From assembly GCA_022448985.1 (NCBI GenBank), contig JAKVCR010000021.1, forward strand, positions 1-53,247: DNA of 53,247 nucleotides, in the 5' to 3' direction. This DNA is from Roseibacillus sp. (GTDB lineage: Bacteria > Verrucomicrobiota > Verrucomicrobiia > Verrucomicrobiales > Akkermansiaceae). Below, piece by piece: positions 1 to 8,475 of this stretch; positions within the stretch are counted from its first letter, which is position 1, and every line of letters begins with the position of its first letter. Both the position numbers and the translations under genes were made by a program. Under the pieces are notes generated by a model that saw nothing but the letters and a program-made list of their open reading frames with translations, ran no database searches and was not told the DNA's origin.

Positions 1-20
1 AAGGAGAGGAAGGGGACAAC

Positions 21-425
21 TTAATTCTGTCCCCCAGCTGCTTTTCCAGTAGCCCGCCACGCCCAGACAAACAGGACGAGGAATACGATATCGAGAATAC
101 AGAACGGTTTCCAGATCCATGCCTCCAAATTTCCGGTGGTCCAATGCCACAGGATGACGCTGCAGTAGGAGACCTTGAGCAGGATGCCATAGGGAATGAG
201 GTTACGGTTCCGGACCGGGTCGCGGGCTATTGCGGCATACATCAGGGCGAAGATAAGAAGTAGTGCCGCGGGGAACTGGATATAGCCGTCATGATTAGGC
301 TTTGCGATTTCCGGCATGAATTTCTCAAAAACAAAATTGCCGGCAAAGAGGAAAGCTAGGCCCAGGACCGCGTCATAGAGTGCGGCGACCCGATATAATG
401 GTTTGATCATTTTATGTGTGTTCAT
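21..425 (-). CDS. Small four-helix membrane protein of unknown function
   Basis: The 134-residue product is almost entirely membrane: four hydrophobic stretches are visible, around LYRVAALYDAVLGLAFLFAG, FPAALLLIFALMYAAIA, LIPYGILLKVSYCSVILWHW and FCILDIVFLVLFVWAW, joined by short loops. The loop ARDPVRNRNLIPYG between helices two and three is basic and probably cytosolic. I chose the ATG at 425; an in-frame TTG at 470 would overlap the stop codon of the gene upstream. It lies directly downstream of the deiodinase-like selenoprotein and is very probably cotranscribed with it, so it may be its membrane partner, but that rests on position alone. I do not recognise a characterised family. A DoxX-like fold is possible from size and topology only. 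Confidence 0.8.
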   Translation of the reverse strand: MNTHKMIKPLYRVAALYDAVLGLAFLFAGNFVFEKFMPEIAKPNHDGYIQFPAALLLIFALMYAAIARDPVRNRNLIPYGILLKVSYCSVILWHWTTGNLEAWIWKPFCILDIVFLVLFVWAWRATGKAAGGQN

Positions 426-466
426 GGAATTTCTCTGATGAGATGGACTAAGAATTGTATCCGGAT

Positions 467-1885
467 TCAATTACCGGGTTCAGGCTCTTGAGGGCGCGAT
501 GGGCTTTCGGAGTTGCCCCTGCGTTCAAGGCGTTTCTTCAACTCCTCCCTGCTGACGGTGCCATCCCCATCGGCATCCATCAGTTTGAAACGATCGACCA
601 TCGGGCCACGGGCCTCATCGCGGGAGATGACGCCGTCCCCGTTGGCATCCATCCGTTTCAGTAACTCCTCCGCGTCGGGTTTGCGGCGTTGTCCGAATCC
701 GCCCCGTCCACCAGGTCGAGGGCGCCTGTCAAAACCCCTGCCTCCTCCGGCGGAACGCACCGTGCCGGCATCCCGGTCACGCCTGAGTTCAATCTCGTAG
801 CGATGGGTGACCGCCCGGCACCAGCCCTCTTCGTCATCACAGGCGAAATAGGAAACCTCCAATCCGAGGGGTTGCTCGATTCGTCCAACGCTGGAATCGA
901 CCTCAATCAGGAACTCGCGTGGATCAATGTCAGAGGGGGCCTTGACTTTCGGAGCGGCCCCTTTGCTGGTGCTCAACTTGATCCCCTTGGGAGGCTTGAA
1001 CTCAAAATGAAGGGGATCTGCGAGGTTGTTCCAATGCACCGTATGGACAGGATCGAGGTGGAATCCGATATGCAGCTTTCCCTTTCCGTGGTCCATCAGA
1101 CCCCGGTCTGCCTCGGCGCGGAGCTTTACGTAAAAGGTCTCTTTCGCATGGTCCTTATCACCCTTTGTCACCATGGGACGGACAATCACCGCAGTCGCGC
1201 CCTCGGGTTTTTCCGTCCGGGGGACGATACCGCTGGCAATCTTGCTTTTCGGAGGGGCTTGGGGCTTGCGATCAAGATCAGAGGGCGAGGTTACGGTCTT
1301 TGTCTTCCCGATGAACTTTTCCAGGTCAGCTCTCAGGATCTCAGGTTCACTCCAGCTGCGGGAGACGAGAATCCGGCCTTCCGGGGAAACAATGAATTCT
1401 GAATTTGGGCGGTCGCCAAACGCATGCTTGAGATCGTTGACCATGGTGTCGGCAAGCCAAGGGATTCTCGTGTCGAGTTGCCTGCGGGCGGCAGAAACGT
1501 GTTTCAGTCTCTCCTCGATTGTTATGGGCTGGACGAACCGGTCCCGTTCCGGATGAGCAAGGGATTTGTAGATGTAGTAGAAGGCCAGTTCTTCCTTCTT
1601 CTCCCGGTAGTCATGATGGATTGCCTCCAGACTGGAGACATTACGCAGGAAGGGTGGTCAGGTCAGGCAACCGAAGACGATCACCGTATGCCGACCCTTG
1701 AGTTTCTCCCGAAGAGCGAAGCTGCGCCCCTCGGCGTCGAACACGCTGATATCGGGAATGAGGCTGCCTACCTTGGGCATGTTCTCGCCACCACCTCCAC
1801 GTCGGCGCCCACGGTCCTGTCCCAGGACCACAGATTGCAGGACACAGGTTATTATCAGCAGGAAAATTGTAATTTGGAATCGCAT
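467..1885 (-). CDS. Secreted deiodinase-like selenoprotein with nDsbD-like and EF-hand domains (in-frame TGA = Sec76)
   Basis: Reading through the TGA at 1660-1658 gives one continuous 472-residue protein. Residues 1-22 form a signal peptide (MRFQITIFLLIITCVLQSVV). Residues about 30-195 are a thioredoxin-fold domain with the motif FGCLT-Sec-PPF, matching the FGSCT-Sec-PPF active site of iodothyronine deiodinases. Other deiodinase features follow: FYYIYKSLAHPER (compare YI-x-EAHP), a helix with RLKHVSAARRQL, and WLADTMVNDL before a FIVSPEGRI strand. Residues about 230-370 resemble the N-terminal domain of DsbD, with cysteines 349 and 356 in CDDEEGWC. A Gly/Arg-rich linker leads to two EF-hand loops (413-424 and 437-448). 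The second ATG of an ATGATG pair was chosen because GGAG lies six bases upstream. Likely a periplasmic thiol or selenol oxidoreductase; the natural substrate is unknown. A disabled pseudogene is unlikely because the frame stays open and conserved on both sides of the TGA. Confidence 0.9.
1623..1639 (-). promoter_or_regulatory. Putative bacterial SECIS hairpin for the deiodinase-like gene
   Basis: On the coding strand GTCTCC (1639-1634) can pair with GGAGGC (1628-1623) across the loop AGTCT (1633-1629). That is six pairs, one of them G-U. The stem begins 18 bases after the TGA and the loop begins 24 bases after it. This fits the known bacterial SECIS form: a short coding-region hairpin with a G in the first two loop positions, about 16-37 bases after the UGA. 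It would bind SelB to recode the TGA. Confidence 0.7.
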
Positions 1886-2087
1886 CATTATCTCCAGTAG
1901 GAAGTAATAGATAATCTGCCCCGGCAACGAGGCTTCAAGGTGTAACTTATGTTTAGCATGTACTCCTGTAAACAAGCTATTCGAATCTTTGCGTGTGATC
2001 CGGCACGCTTTTACGAAAACCCTGATTCCTCCTGGGATGTGCTTATTTCAAGTTTTTCTGTTAGTTCAGCCCGGGCCTGCCCTGAGG

Positions 2088-2093
2088 TATAAT
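2088..2093 (+). promoter_or_regulatory. Candidate -10 element of the GH9 gene
   Basis: A perfect TATAAT lies 15 bases before the chosen ATG at 2109. Transcription would begin near 2100, leaving a leader of under ten bases. That fits the absence of a Shine-Dalgarno sequence. The -35 region is poor. Confidence 0.4.
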
Positions 2094-2108
2094 CGAAATT
2101 GTCGTATC

Positions 2109-4334
2109 ATGAGATTAATCACGGTGTGTCTTTTGGTCCTGAGTTTGAAAGCCGCTGCGGAGGAGACTGGGGGATATGGCTTTGGGAGAACCCTCACTCT
2201 CGGGCCACATGATAAGCTGGTAATGAATGAGTCCCTCCGGGTGCTCAGTGCAGATACCGTGGGTTTTGTCTATTACCAGCAGGGAAGGAAGTTGAGCGGT
2301 CCTCTGGATAACCCCGAAGCCTTCATGATCATGGAAAATGGACGGGCGCTTTCCGGTCACCGGGTGCTGGGTCGCTTTGTCAAGCTGCACCACATGGGGC
2401 ATGTTCCCGAGCCCTATCTGCCGGCGACCCTTGTGGGGGTCATTTACATCCAGCTTCCGCGGCCGATGGCCGAAGGTAAAAGCTACACTTTCAGGTCCAA
2501 GGGAGTTGGCGTCGACGATACTGACGTCAGTTTCACCTGGTCCTCAAGGACGGTCCTATCTCATGCGATCAAGGTGAATCAGGTTGGCTACATGCCTGAT
2601 TCCAGGATCCGCATGGCCTACCTGGGCAAGTGGATGGGAACCGGTGGGGCACTTGGGCTGAAGGCGAAGGAGTTTTCCGTCATCGACCTGGCTACCGGAA
2701 GAACGGCCTTCCGGGGAACGGCAAAGTTGCGTCACCGGGCCGGGGAGAAAAGCGAAGGCGCCTACAAGCAGGATTTTTCCGGGGAGAACGTCTACGGTCT
2801 GGATTTCGCAGGTCTGAAGAAACCGGGTGCCTATTGCATCAGTATCCCTGGGGTCGGGCGCTCGTATTCCTTTCGTATTGGTGCAGCCGTGATGGCAGAG
2901 CCACTTTTTACCAGTATCCGGGTTCTCTACCATGCCCGTTGCGGAATCGCCCTGGAGAAGGAATGCACTCCCTGGGTCCGTCATAGATGTCGCCAGCACG
3001 TTAAGATTGGAGTGTATCCCGAGTATGGGCGCCCTCTTGACTTCAAGGGAATCGCCGAGTTCATAAGGAAGGGCAAGGCAGACGGGTCCCTTGAGTACCG
3101 GGAGGTTCAGGGTGGGTATCATGATGCCGCTGACTATGACCGGAGACCCATTCATATTCCCATCGCCCGCGAACTCTGCCGGGTTTATGAAATGAACCCC
3201 GAAGCCTTCATCGACCAGCAGTTCATCATCCCTGAATCTGGAAATGGGCTGCCTGATATTCTCGATGAAGCATCTTTTCTGCTGAGCTATTATCTGGAGA
3301 CCCAGTGGCCAGATGGAGGCATTTCCGGGGGTAGTGAGGGAACCGGGCACCCTTTCACTGATGCGCATCCGGGAAACGCCTGGCGTAGTAATACCGAGAA
3401 CGAAAGTGTTGAATACATCATGCGCCCGGTGAGCGGCTACAGCTGTTTTGCCTTCGCCGCTTCCGCGGCTCAACTGGGGCGTGTCCTGCAAGGCTTTCCT
3501 CGGGGAAAGAAGCATGGTGACCGTCTTGTCAGTGCCGCGAAGCGGGCGTTCGCTTGCGGGATAAGCAAATTTCCCCCGGCAAAGATTTCGGAGGAAATCA
3601 CTGTTGCCGAGGCGGCGGCCGAACTCCTTCACGCGACCGGGGATGCCCGCTATGCCGGGGTCATTGACCGGTTACCGACGATCAAGACCGCGAAGATCGA
3701 CTACCTCAGCAATATCAGCCTTGCCTATACCTTCAACACCCTGCCGTCCGGTCTTCCCGGTATTGACCGGGACTTCCAGGGCAGGCTCAGGAAGGGGTGC
3801 ATGGATGCGGTTGGGTGGGCGGTGGAGGCCTTCACCCTCAAGAAGGGGTATATTCATTTCAAGCACCCCTGGGCCCCGATTGGAAACGGCACGGCATCCA
3901 CGGCACAGGCCTGGTGGATGGCGCTCATGTGGAAGATGACCGGGGATCGCAAATATTATGACGTGCTTTGTGCCTCCGCCGACGTGGCCCTTGGAGCCAA
4001 TCCGATGGGGCAGGTTCAGTGTTCGGGACTGGGTCAGAGGCATGTTCTGCATCCGGAATATCTAGAGTCGATGAACGATGAACTTGAGGACTACCTTCCG
4101 GGGATCTGGGTCTACGGCCCTGCAAGCGGCAGGAGTTGGATTACCGGGATCTATCCGCCGACTCCGTCCGTTGATACGGTTCCGCTCCTGTATTCCTTCT
4201 ACGATGTGGACCAGTGGCCGGGCCAGACGGAGTTCACGGTGAGCGAAACGATTACGCCCGCGGTCGTGATGTTCGGGGCGCTGGCTCCGAAGAATCCCCG
4301 GCCTTATACCGCGCCGTTGCCGGATCCCCGTTGA
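2109..4334 (+). CDS. Secreted glycoside hydrolase family 9 enzyme
   Basis: The 741-residue protein starts with a signal peptide (MRLITVCLLVLSLKAAAEE). Residues about 152-258 are the immunoglobulin-like CelD_N domain that precedes many GH9 catalytic modules (KVNQVGYMPDSRIRMAYLG). Residues about 260-735 form the (alpha/alpha)6 barrel. GGYHDAADYDR supplies the catalytic base pair Asp339/Asp342, and Glu713 in FTVSETITPA fits the general acid. Other family signatures are ESGNGLPDILDEASFLL, QWPDGGI and LGANPMGQVQ. GH9 enzymes invert beta-1,4-glucan or related linkages; cellulase, exoglucanase and glucosaminidase are all possible here. The ATG at 2109 is preferred over an upstream in-frame GTG because it starts the signal peptide. 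It lies divergent from the selenoprotein gene. Confidence 0.9.
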   Translation: MRLITVCLLVLSLKAAAEETGGYGFGRTLTLGPHDKLVMNESLRVLSADTVGFVYYQQGRKLSGPLDNPEAFMIMENGRALSGHRVLGRFVKLHHMGHVPEPYLPATLVGVIYIQLPRPMAEGKSYTFRSKGVGVDDTDVSFTWSSRTVLSHAIKVNQVGYMPDSRIRMAYLGKWMGTGGALGLKAKEFSVIDLATGRTAFRGTAKLRHRAGEKSEGAYKQDFSGENVYGLDFAGLKKPGAYCISIPGVGRSYSFRIGAAVMAEPLFTSIRVLYHARCGIALEKECTPWVRHRCRQHVKIGVYPEYGRPLDFKGIAEFIRKGKADGSLEYREVQGGYHDAADYDRRPIHIPIARELCRVYEMNPEAFIDQQFIIPESGNGLPDILDEASFLLSYYLETQWPDGGISGGSEGTGHPFTDAHPGNAWRSNTENESVEYIMRPVSGYSCFAFAASAAQLGRVLQGFPRGKKHGDRLVSAAKRAFACGISKFPPAKISEEITVAEAAAELLHATGDARYAGVIDRLPTIKTAKIDYLSNISLAYTFNTLPSGLPGIDRDFQGRLRKGCMDAVGWAVEAFTLKKGYIHFKHPWAPIGNGTASTAQAWWMALMWKMTGDRKYYDVLCASADVALGANPMGQVQCSGLGQRHVLHPEYLESMNDELEDYLPGIWVYGPASGRSWITGIYPPTPSVDTVPLLYSFYDVDQWPGQTEFTVSETITPAVVMFGALAPKNPRPYTAPLPDPR

Positions 4335-4608
4335 TTCTATGTGCAGGCGGGGATCAGAGTTCACGGATCCTCAGGCAAAAAGCGTTTTCAACCTGTGGAC
4401 AGGAAATCGCTTTTCCGAAGCGGGTTGCAGGATAAAGGCCTTCCCTCATCGCACGGACCCTTCGGCGAAGTTGTGAAACACCCGTTTGAGATGTCAGTCG
4501 GCACGTGGATGGAACCAGGGATCGGGATCATGAAGCGAGGACGTAGTGCCGACCCACAGGTTGAGCAGGATCTTGGCACCGTCGGGTATTTGCGATAGGG
4601 GTGTGGGC
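4335..4608 (+). other. Intergenic stretch with several possible hairpins
   Basis: No convincing gene lies between the GH9 and leucine-rich repeat genes. Bases 4389-4427 can fold into a compact unit: CAACC (4389-4393) pairs with GGTTG (4423-4427) around CGCTT/AAGCG (4408-4422), while CCTG/CAGG is an alternative inner pairing. GTCGGCAC (4497-4504) is also an exact inverted match to GTGCCGAC (4546-4553). This could be a terminator region, a leader or chance; I recognise no RNA family. Confidence 0.3.
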
Positions 4609-6054
4609 ATGAAAATGCTGGTTTCCCGGATTGCCATGTCCGCCTTCATTACGGCCCTGGGAGTTCTTCGACTTCATGCCGCTGACGTGAACGATCTGGT
4701 TTATGAAGTCAGGGGTGATGCCGTCACCATTATCAGTTGCGACAGGACGGCTTCAGGCGAGCTGGTCATTCCTCCTCAAATCGAAGGGAAGCCGGTGACG
4801 GCCATTTTTTTTGAAGCTTTCATGCATTGCGGCTCCCTGACAGAGGTGGTTATTCCCCAGGGGGTCAGCAGTATCAGCAAGGGAACCTTCGCGCATTGCA
4901 GTAACCTGCTCAGGGTAGACATCCCCGAGAGTGTCACTTCCATCCGGGAGGGGGCGTTCGCTTATTGCGGTGCCCTGGTGAACGTGGATCTTCCGGAGAA
5001 CCTGCGTAATCTCGGCCGCGATGTATTCTTATGGTGCACGAGCCTGACAAGCATGAGGATTCCCGACCGAGTGCCCTATCTCAGCCCGGGAGTCTTCGCC
5101 CACTGCCACAGCCTTGTGAATGTTGTCCTGCCGGAGCGTCTGACCCGTATCGGGGATAACGCCTTCTATGAATGCCTGGCTCTGCCGGAGATCAACATCC
5201 CGATCAATGTTGAATCATTAGGATTGGAGAGCTTCATGCACTGCGAGGGCCTGGCAAGTGTGAGAATTCCCGAGTCGGTTACCGGTCTTGGGAATGGTTG
5301 CTTTGCCTTTTGCAGGAACCTGGGGAGCGTGATGTTTGAGGGGGATGCCCCGGATCTCGGACTTAGCGTATTCTTTGGGCTGCTTGCCGGAGCGACGGTG
5401 ACTCATGCAGCGGGTGCGGCGGGATTTCATGGGGACTTTTTTGGAGGACTTGCCACCGTGGAAGGGGAAGTGCCTGACCTGAATCCCTCCATGGCCAGGG
5501 TGATGGTGACGGTCAACCCGGACCGGAACGGGTCAGAAACGACGTGGGAGCTCACTGATGAGAGTGGTCGGATCCATGGATCCGGCGGACCCTATTCTGA
5601 TTTTTCCTTCAATCCGGAGATCTTCAGGTTTCTTGTTCCCTATAACAGGGGACTCAGGATCACGGTTCATGATGCCCGGGGCGACGGCATGGGGCATTTG
5701 ACCGGGCCTCATCTGGGAACCTGGAGTTTGAGTTATGGTGCCACCCAGCTGGCTTCCGGAGGCGGGAACTTTGGATTTGAGGAAACGGTTACGGTAACCA
5801 TCCCGGGTCCGGCGGAATTAGCCATCATCAGCGTGGCCGGGGAAGAGACCTCCGGGGAACTGACCTCCTTCAAGATCACCTTTGCCTCCAACATGGGCTG
5901 GACCTACGCCGTTGACCGTTCGCGGGACCTGGCGAGCTGGGAACAGATCTCCTCCACTATTACCGGCGAGGAAGATGTCACCGTATTCGCCGATAATGTC
6001 CCGATCCTTGATGGCAGCGGAGTATTCTACCGGGTGCGGGAGGTGAGTGACTAG
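4609..6054 (+). CDS. Secreted BspA-type leucine-rich repeat protein
   Basis: This 481-residue protein has a signal peptide (MKMLVSRIAMSAFITALGVL). Residues about 40-290 hold roughly nine LRR_5/BspA repeats of about 23 residues, each with the pattern CxSLxxVxIPxxVxxIxxxxFxxC (for example VDIPESVTSIREGAFAYCGAL). Such repeats bind surfaces, other proteins or glycans. Residues about 300-400 are a beta-rich domain (VNPDRNGSETTWELTDESG). The last 80 residues (WTYAVDRSRDLASWEQI ... VFYRV) look like the C-terminal Ig-like module common on exported verrucomicrobial proteins. The ATG at 4609 has AGGGG about seven bases upstream and starts the signal peptide, so it is preferred over earlier in-frame starts. 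It follows the GH9 gene and may help bind the same polymer, which is inference. Confidence 0.85.
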   Translation: MKMLVSRIAMSAFITALGVLRLHAADVNDLVYEVRGDAVTIISCDRTASGELVIPPQIEGKPVTAIFFEAFMHCGSLTEVVIPQGVSSISKGTFAHCSNLLRVDIPESVTSIREGAFAYCGALVNVDLPENLRNLGRDVFLWCTSLTSMRIPDRVPYLSPGVFAHCHSLVNVVLPERLTRIGDNAFYECLALPEINIPINVESLGLESFMHCEGLASVRIPESVTGLGNGCFAFCRNLGSVMFEGDAPDLGLSVFFGLLAGATVTHAAGAAGFHGDFFGGLATVEGEVPDLNPSMARVMVTVNPDRNGSETTWELTDESGRIHGSGGPYSDFSFNPEIFRFLVPYNRGLRITVHDARGDGMGHLTGPHLGTWSLSYGATQLASGGGNFGFEETVTVTIPGPAELAIISVAGEETSGELTSFKITFASNMGWTYAVDRSRDLASWEQISSTITGEEDVTVFADNVPILDGSGVFYRVREVSD

Positions 6055-6159
6055 AGGCAGGAAACCAGAAAAGGTGGAGCTGATGCGCGTCCTGCAGTTC
6101 ACGTATCGGCAAGCCTTCGCGTTCGGACAGCGGCATTCACCCTGTCTTCCCCCACATAC

Positions 6160-6906
6160 TCAGATTTGCAGAGCTTGAACCTCGTTTCTAGCCACCTTGA
6201 TAAATACCTCATCTAGGTCCTTGCCGGCAAACCGCTCCTTGATTTCCTCCGCGGTACCCTCTGCGAGGATCCGGCCTTCGTGGAGGAAGAGGATGCGGTC
6301 ACAGACTTCCTCGATGTCGCGCATGTTGTGCGAGGTGTAGAGGATGGCGGGGGAGCGTTCGCGCTGCAGGCGGCGGACAAGTTTCCGGACCTTGTCAGCT
6401 ATATCGGGGTCAAGGGAGGCAGTCGGTTCGTCGAGAAGGAGAAGTTCGGGGTCGTTGAGAAGGGCCTTGGCGAGGTTGACCCGGGTGCCTTCTCCGGCGG
6501 AGAGGCGCCCGGTGATGCTCTCGCGCAGATGGGAGATGCCAAGCATCTCGAGAAGTTCGTCGATCTTGTCCGCTGAATTCTTCACCCCGTAGAGGCCAGC
6601 GAAGACACGCAGGTTCTGCCAGACCTTGAGATTGGAGGGGAGGTTGGCATAGGTGGTACAGAAATTGGTCCGCTTGAGGATTTCAATACGGTGTTTCTGA
6701 AGGTCCTTGCCAAAAACGGTGATGGTGCCCTCGTTCGGAATGGTAAGCCCGAGGATCATGTTCATCACGGTGGTCTTGCCCGCGCCATTCACGCCCAGGA
6801 GTCCGATGACTTCACCGGCCCGGACTTCGAGGTCCAAGCCGTCGACCGCCACGAGTTTGTCGAAGCGCTTGGTGAGATTCCGGACCTGGAGGAGGGATTC
6901 CGCCAT
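6160..6906 (-). CDS. ABC transporter ATP-binding protein (NatA/CcmA-type)
   Basis: The 248-residue protein is a single nucleotide-binding domain. It has Walker A (GVNGAGKTT, near residue 38), an ABC signature in the variant form LSAGE, Walker B with catalytic Glu (LLLLDEPTASLD) and a switch His (YTSHNMRDIEE). The order and the ILAEGTAEEIKERF tail resemble the gliding, Na+-efflux and ABC-2 export family of ATPases. Its membrane partner is not in the window: it is the last gene of the aroC-gatB unit and the next gene faces it. It starts 35 bases after gatB ends. The substrate cannot be told from sequence. Confidence 0.9.
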   Translation of the reverse strand: MAESLLQVRNLTKRFDKLVAVDGLDLEVRAGEVIGLLGVNGAGKTTVMNMILGLTIPNEGTITVFGKDLQKHRIEILKRTNFCTTYANLPSNLKVWQNLRVFAGLYGVKNSADKIDELLEMLGISHLRESITGRLSAGEGTRVNLAKALLNDPELLLLDEPTASLDPDIADKVRKLVRRLQRERSPAILYTSHNMRDIEEVCDRILFLHEGRILAEGTAEEIKERFAGKDLDEVFIKVARNEVQALQI

Positions 6907-6941
6907 CTGAAGGAGGATTCGGTGGAGAGCGTTGCTACTGG

Positions 6942-8405
6942 TTAAGAGAGGAGTTTGGACCGGATCGAATCAGTCACCTGCTTCGGATTCGCCTTTCCGC
7001 TTGAAGCTTTCATTACCTGGCCGGTAAGCCAGTTGACCAGTTTTTCGTTACCCCCCTGGATCTCTGCGACCTTGTCCGGGTTGGCGGTAATGGCTTCGTC
7101 GATGAGGGCATCAACTGTCCCGGTATCGGCTGGTTCAAAGCCCATTTCCCTGGCGATGTCGGCGGGTTCACGGGCAGGTGCATTCCAAAGAGCCTCGAAG
7201 ATTTCCTTGGCCTGGTTATTGGAAACCGTGCCTGCCTCGATGAGGTCGACCGTAGCGGCCAGGCGTCCGGGGGAGACGGGCGATTCGGAAGGGCTGAGGT
7301 TATTTTCGTTGAGGTGCCTGAGAAGTGTGTTGATGACCCAGTTCGCCATCTTCTTTGGCTTCGCCTGCGATGACTGGGCGGCAGCTTCAAAGTAGTCGGC
7401 GAGGGCACGATCGGAAGCAAGGACGTAGGCGTCGTAATCGGTGACTTCATAATCGTGTTCGAAGCGATGGGCCTTTTCAGCGGGCAGTTCGGGCACGTGT
7501 GGACGCATACGATCGACAATGTCACCGGAGCGCACGGGAAGGAGATCGGGGTCGGGGAAGTAACGGTAGTCGTGGGCGTCTTCCTTTCCGCGCATGAATT
7601 CAGTGACGCCAGCATCGTCATTCCATCGCCAGGTGGCCTGGTCGTGCGTTCCGCCTTCTTCCAGGACATCGATCTGTCGCTCGATCTCGTGATGCAGGGC
7701 ACGGCGCACGGCTGAAATCGAGTTCATGTTCTTGAGCTCGATCTTGGTGCCCAGTTTGTCGGTGCCTTTCTTCCGGACGGAGACATTGACGTCGCAGCGG
7801 AGTTGTCCCTTCTCCATGTCAGCATCGGAAATGCCGCCGTAGATAAGGATCTGCTGGAGGGTCTTGAGATAGGCGAAAGCCTCTTCGGGGGTCTCGATTT
7901 CCGGTTCCGAGACAATTTCCATGAGAGGGGTGCCGGCCCGGTTGAAATCGATCACGCTGGCATTGGCCAGATGAGTGGATTTCGCCACGTCCTCCTCGAG
8001 GTGGATTCGGGTGAGGCCGATCTTCTTGCCCGGATTGGCGATGTTCTTCTGGTAGTCCCTGGGGTAGCTGTGGTCGGAGAGCGGAACTGTGCCACCAAGA
8101 CAGAGTGGTAGATCAAACTGCGAGATCTGGTAGTTCTTGGGCATGTCGGGATAGAAGTAGTTCTTCCGGTCCCACTTGGAGATCTCCGGTGTTCTGCATT
8201 CGAGGAGCAGGCCGGCGAGGATGGTCTGTTCGATGGCGGACTTGTTGAGGACGGGCAGGGCACCGGGCAGGCCAAGGCAGGTAGGGCATACGTTGGTGTT
8301 GGGCTCCTCCCCGAAGCTGGTGCGGCACGCGCAGAACATCTTGCTCTCGGTGCTGACCTGGCAGTGAACCTCAAGGCCGATGGTGGCAATGTAATCCTCG
8401 TGCAT
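6942..8405 (-). CDS. gatB: Aspartyl/glutamyl-tRNA(Asn/Gln) amidotransferase subunit B
   Basis: GatB phosphorylates and transamidates misacylated Glu-tRNA(Gln) or Asp-tRNA(Asn) together with GatA and GatC. The 487-residue length is normal. The N-terminus YIATIGLEVHCQVSTESKMF, the zinc-site cysteines (FCAC and CPTCLGLPGALP) and LMEIVSEPEIETPEEAFAYL are family hallmarks. The last about 150 residues form the helical and YqeY-like tail (LVNWLTGQVMKASSGKANP) that grips the tRNA. The start at 8405 matches where the family begins. gatA and gatC are not next to it, so the operon is split. It sits between a CvpA-like gene and an ABC ATPase gene on the same strand. Confidence 0.96.
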   Translation of the reverse strand: MHEDYIATIGLEVHCQVSTESKMFCACRTSFGEEPNTNVCPTCLGLPGALPVLNKSAIEQTILAGLLLECRTPEISKWDRKNYFYPDMPKNYQISQFDLPLCLGGTVPLSDHSYPRDYQKNIANPGKKIGLTRIHLEEDVAKSTHLANASVIDFNRAGTPLMEIVSEPEIETPEEAFAYLKTLQQILIYGGISDADMEKGQLRCDVNVSVRKKGTDKLGTKIELKNMNSISAVRRALHHEIERQIDVLEEGGTHDQATWRWNDDAGVTEFMRGKEDAHDYRYFPDPDLLPVRSGDIVDRMRPHVPELPAEKAHRFEHDYEVTDYDAYVLASDRALADYFEAAAQSSQAKPKKMANWVINTLLRHLNENNLSPSESPVSPGRLAATVDLIEAGTVSNNQAKEIFEALWNAPAREPADIAREMGFEPADTGTVDALIDEAITANPDKVAEIQGGNEKLVNWLTGQVMKASSGKANPKQVTDSIRSKLLS

Positions 8406-8475
8406 CAGGAGCAATGATGAGTGGTCCGGGCGCGCCACATAAGAAAGCAATGGCAGAAGGCCGGGGGACGGGAAG

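Noticed and set aside
467-1975. A nonsense-disrupted pseudogene or two separate genes (105 and 325 residues) in place of the deiodinase-like protein
   Set aside because: The frame is continuous, conserved deiodinase features lie on both sides of the TGA, and a SECIS-like hairpin follows.
2556-3632. Long open frame on the minus strand inside the GH9 gene
   Set aside because: It is the antisense shadow of a well-supported gene and has no recognisable domain.
4389-4563. 10-base inverted repeat CAACCTGTGG / CCACAGGTTG, 155 bases apart
   Set aside because: Matches of this length at this distance are expected by chance several times in a window of this size; the arms are too far apart for a terminator.
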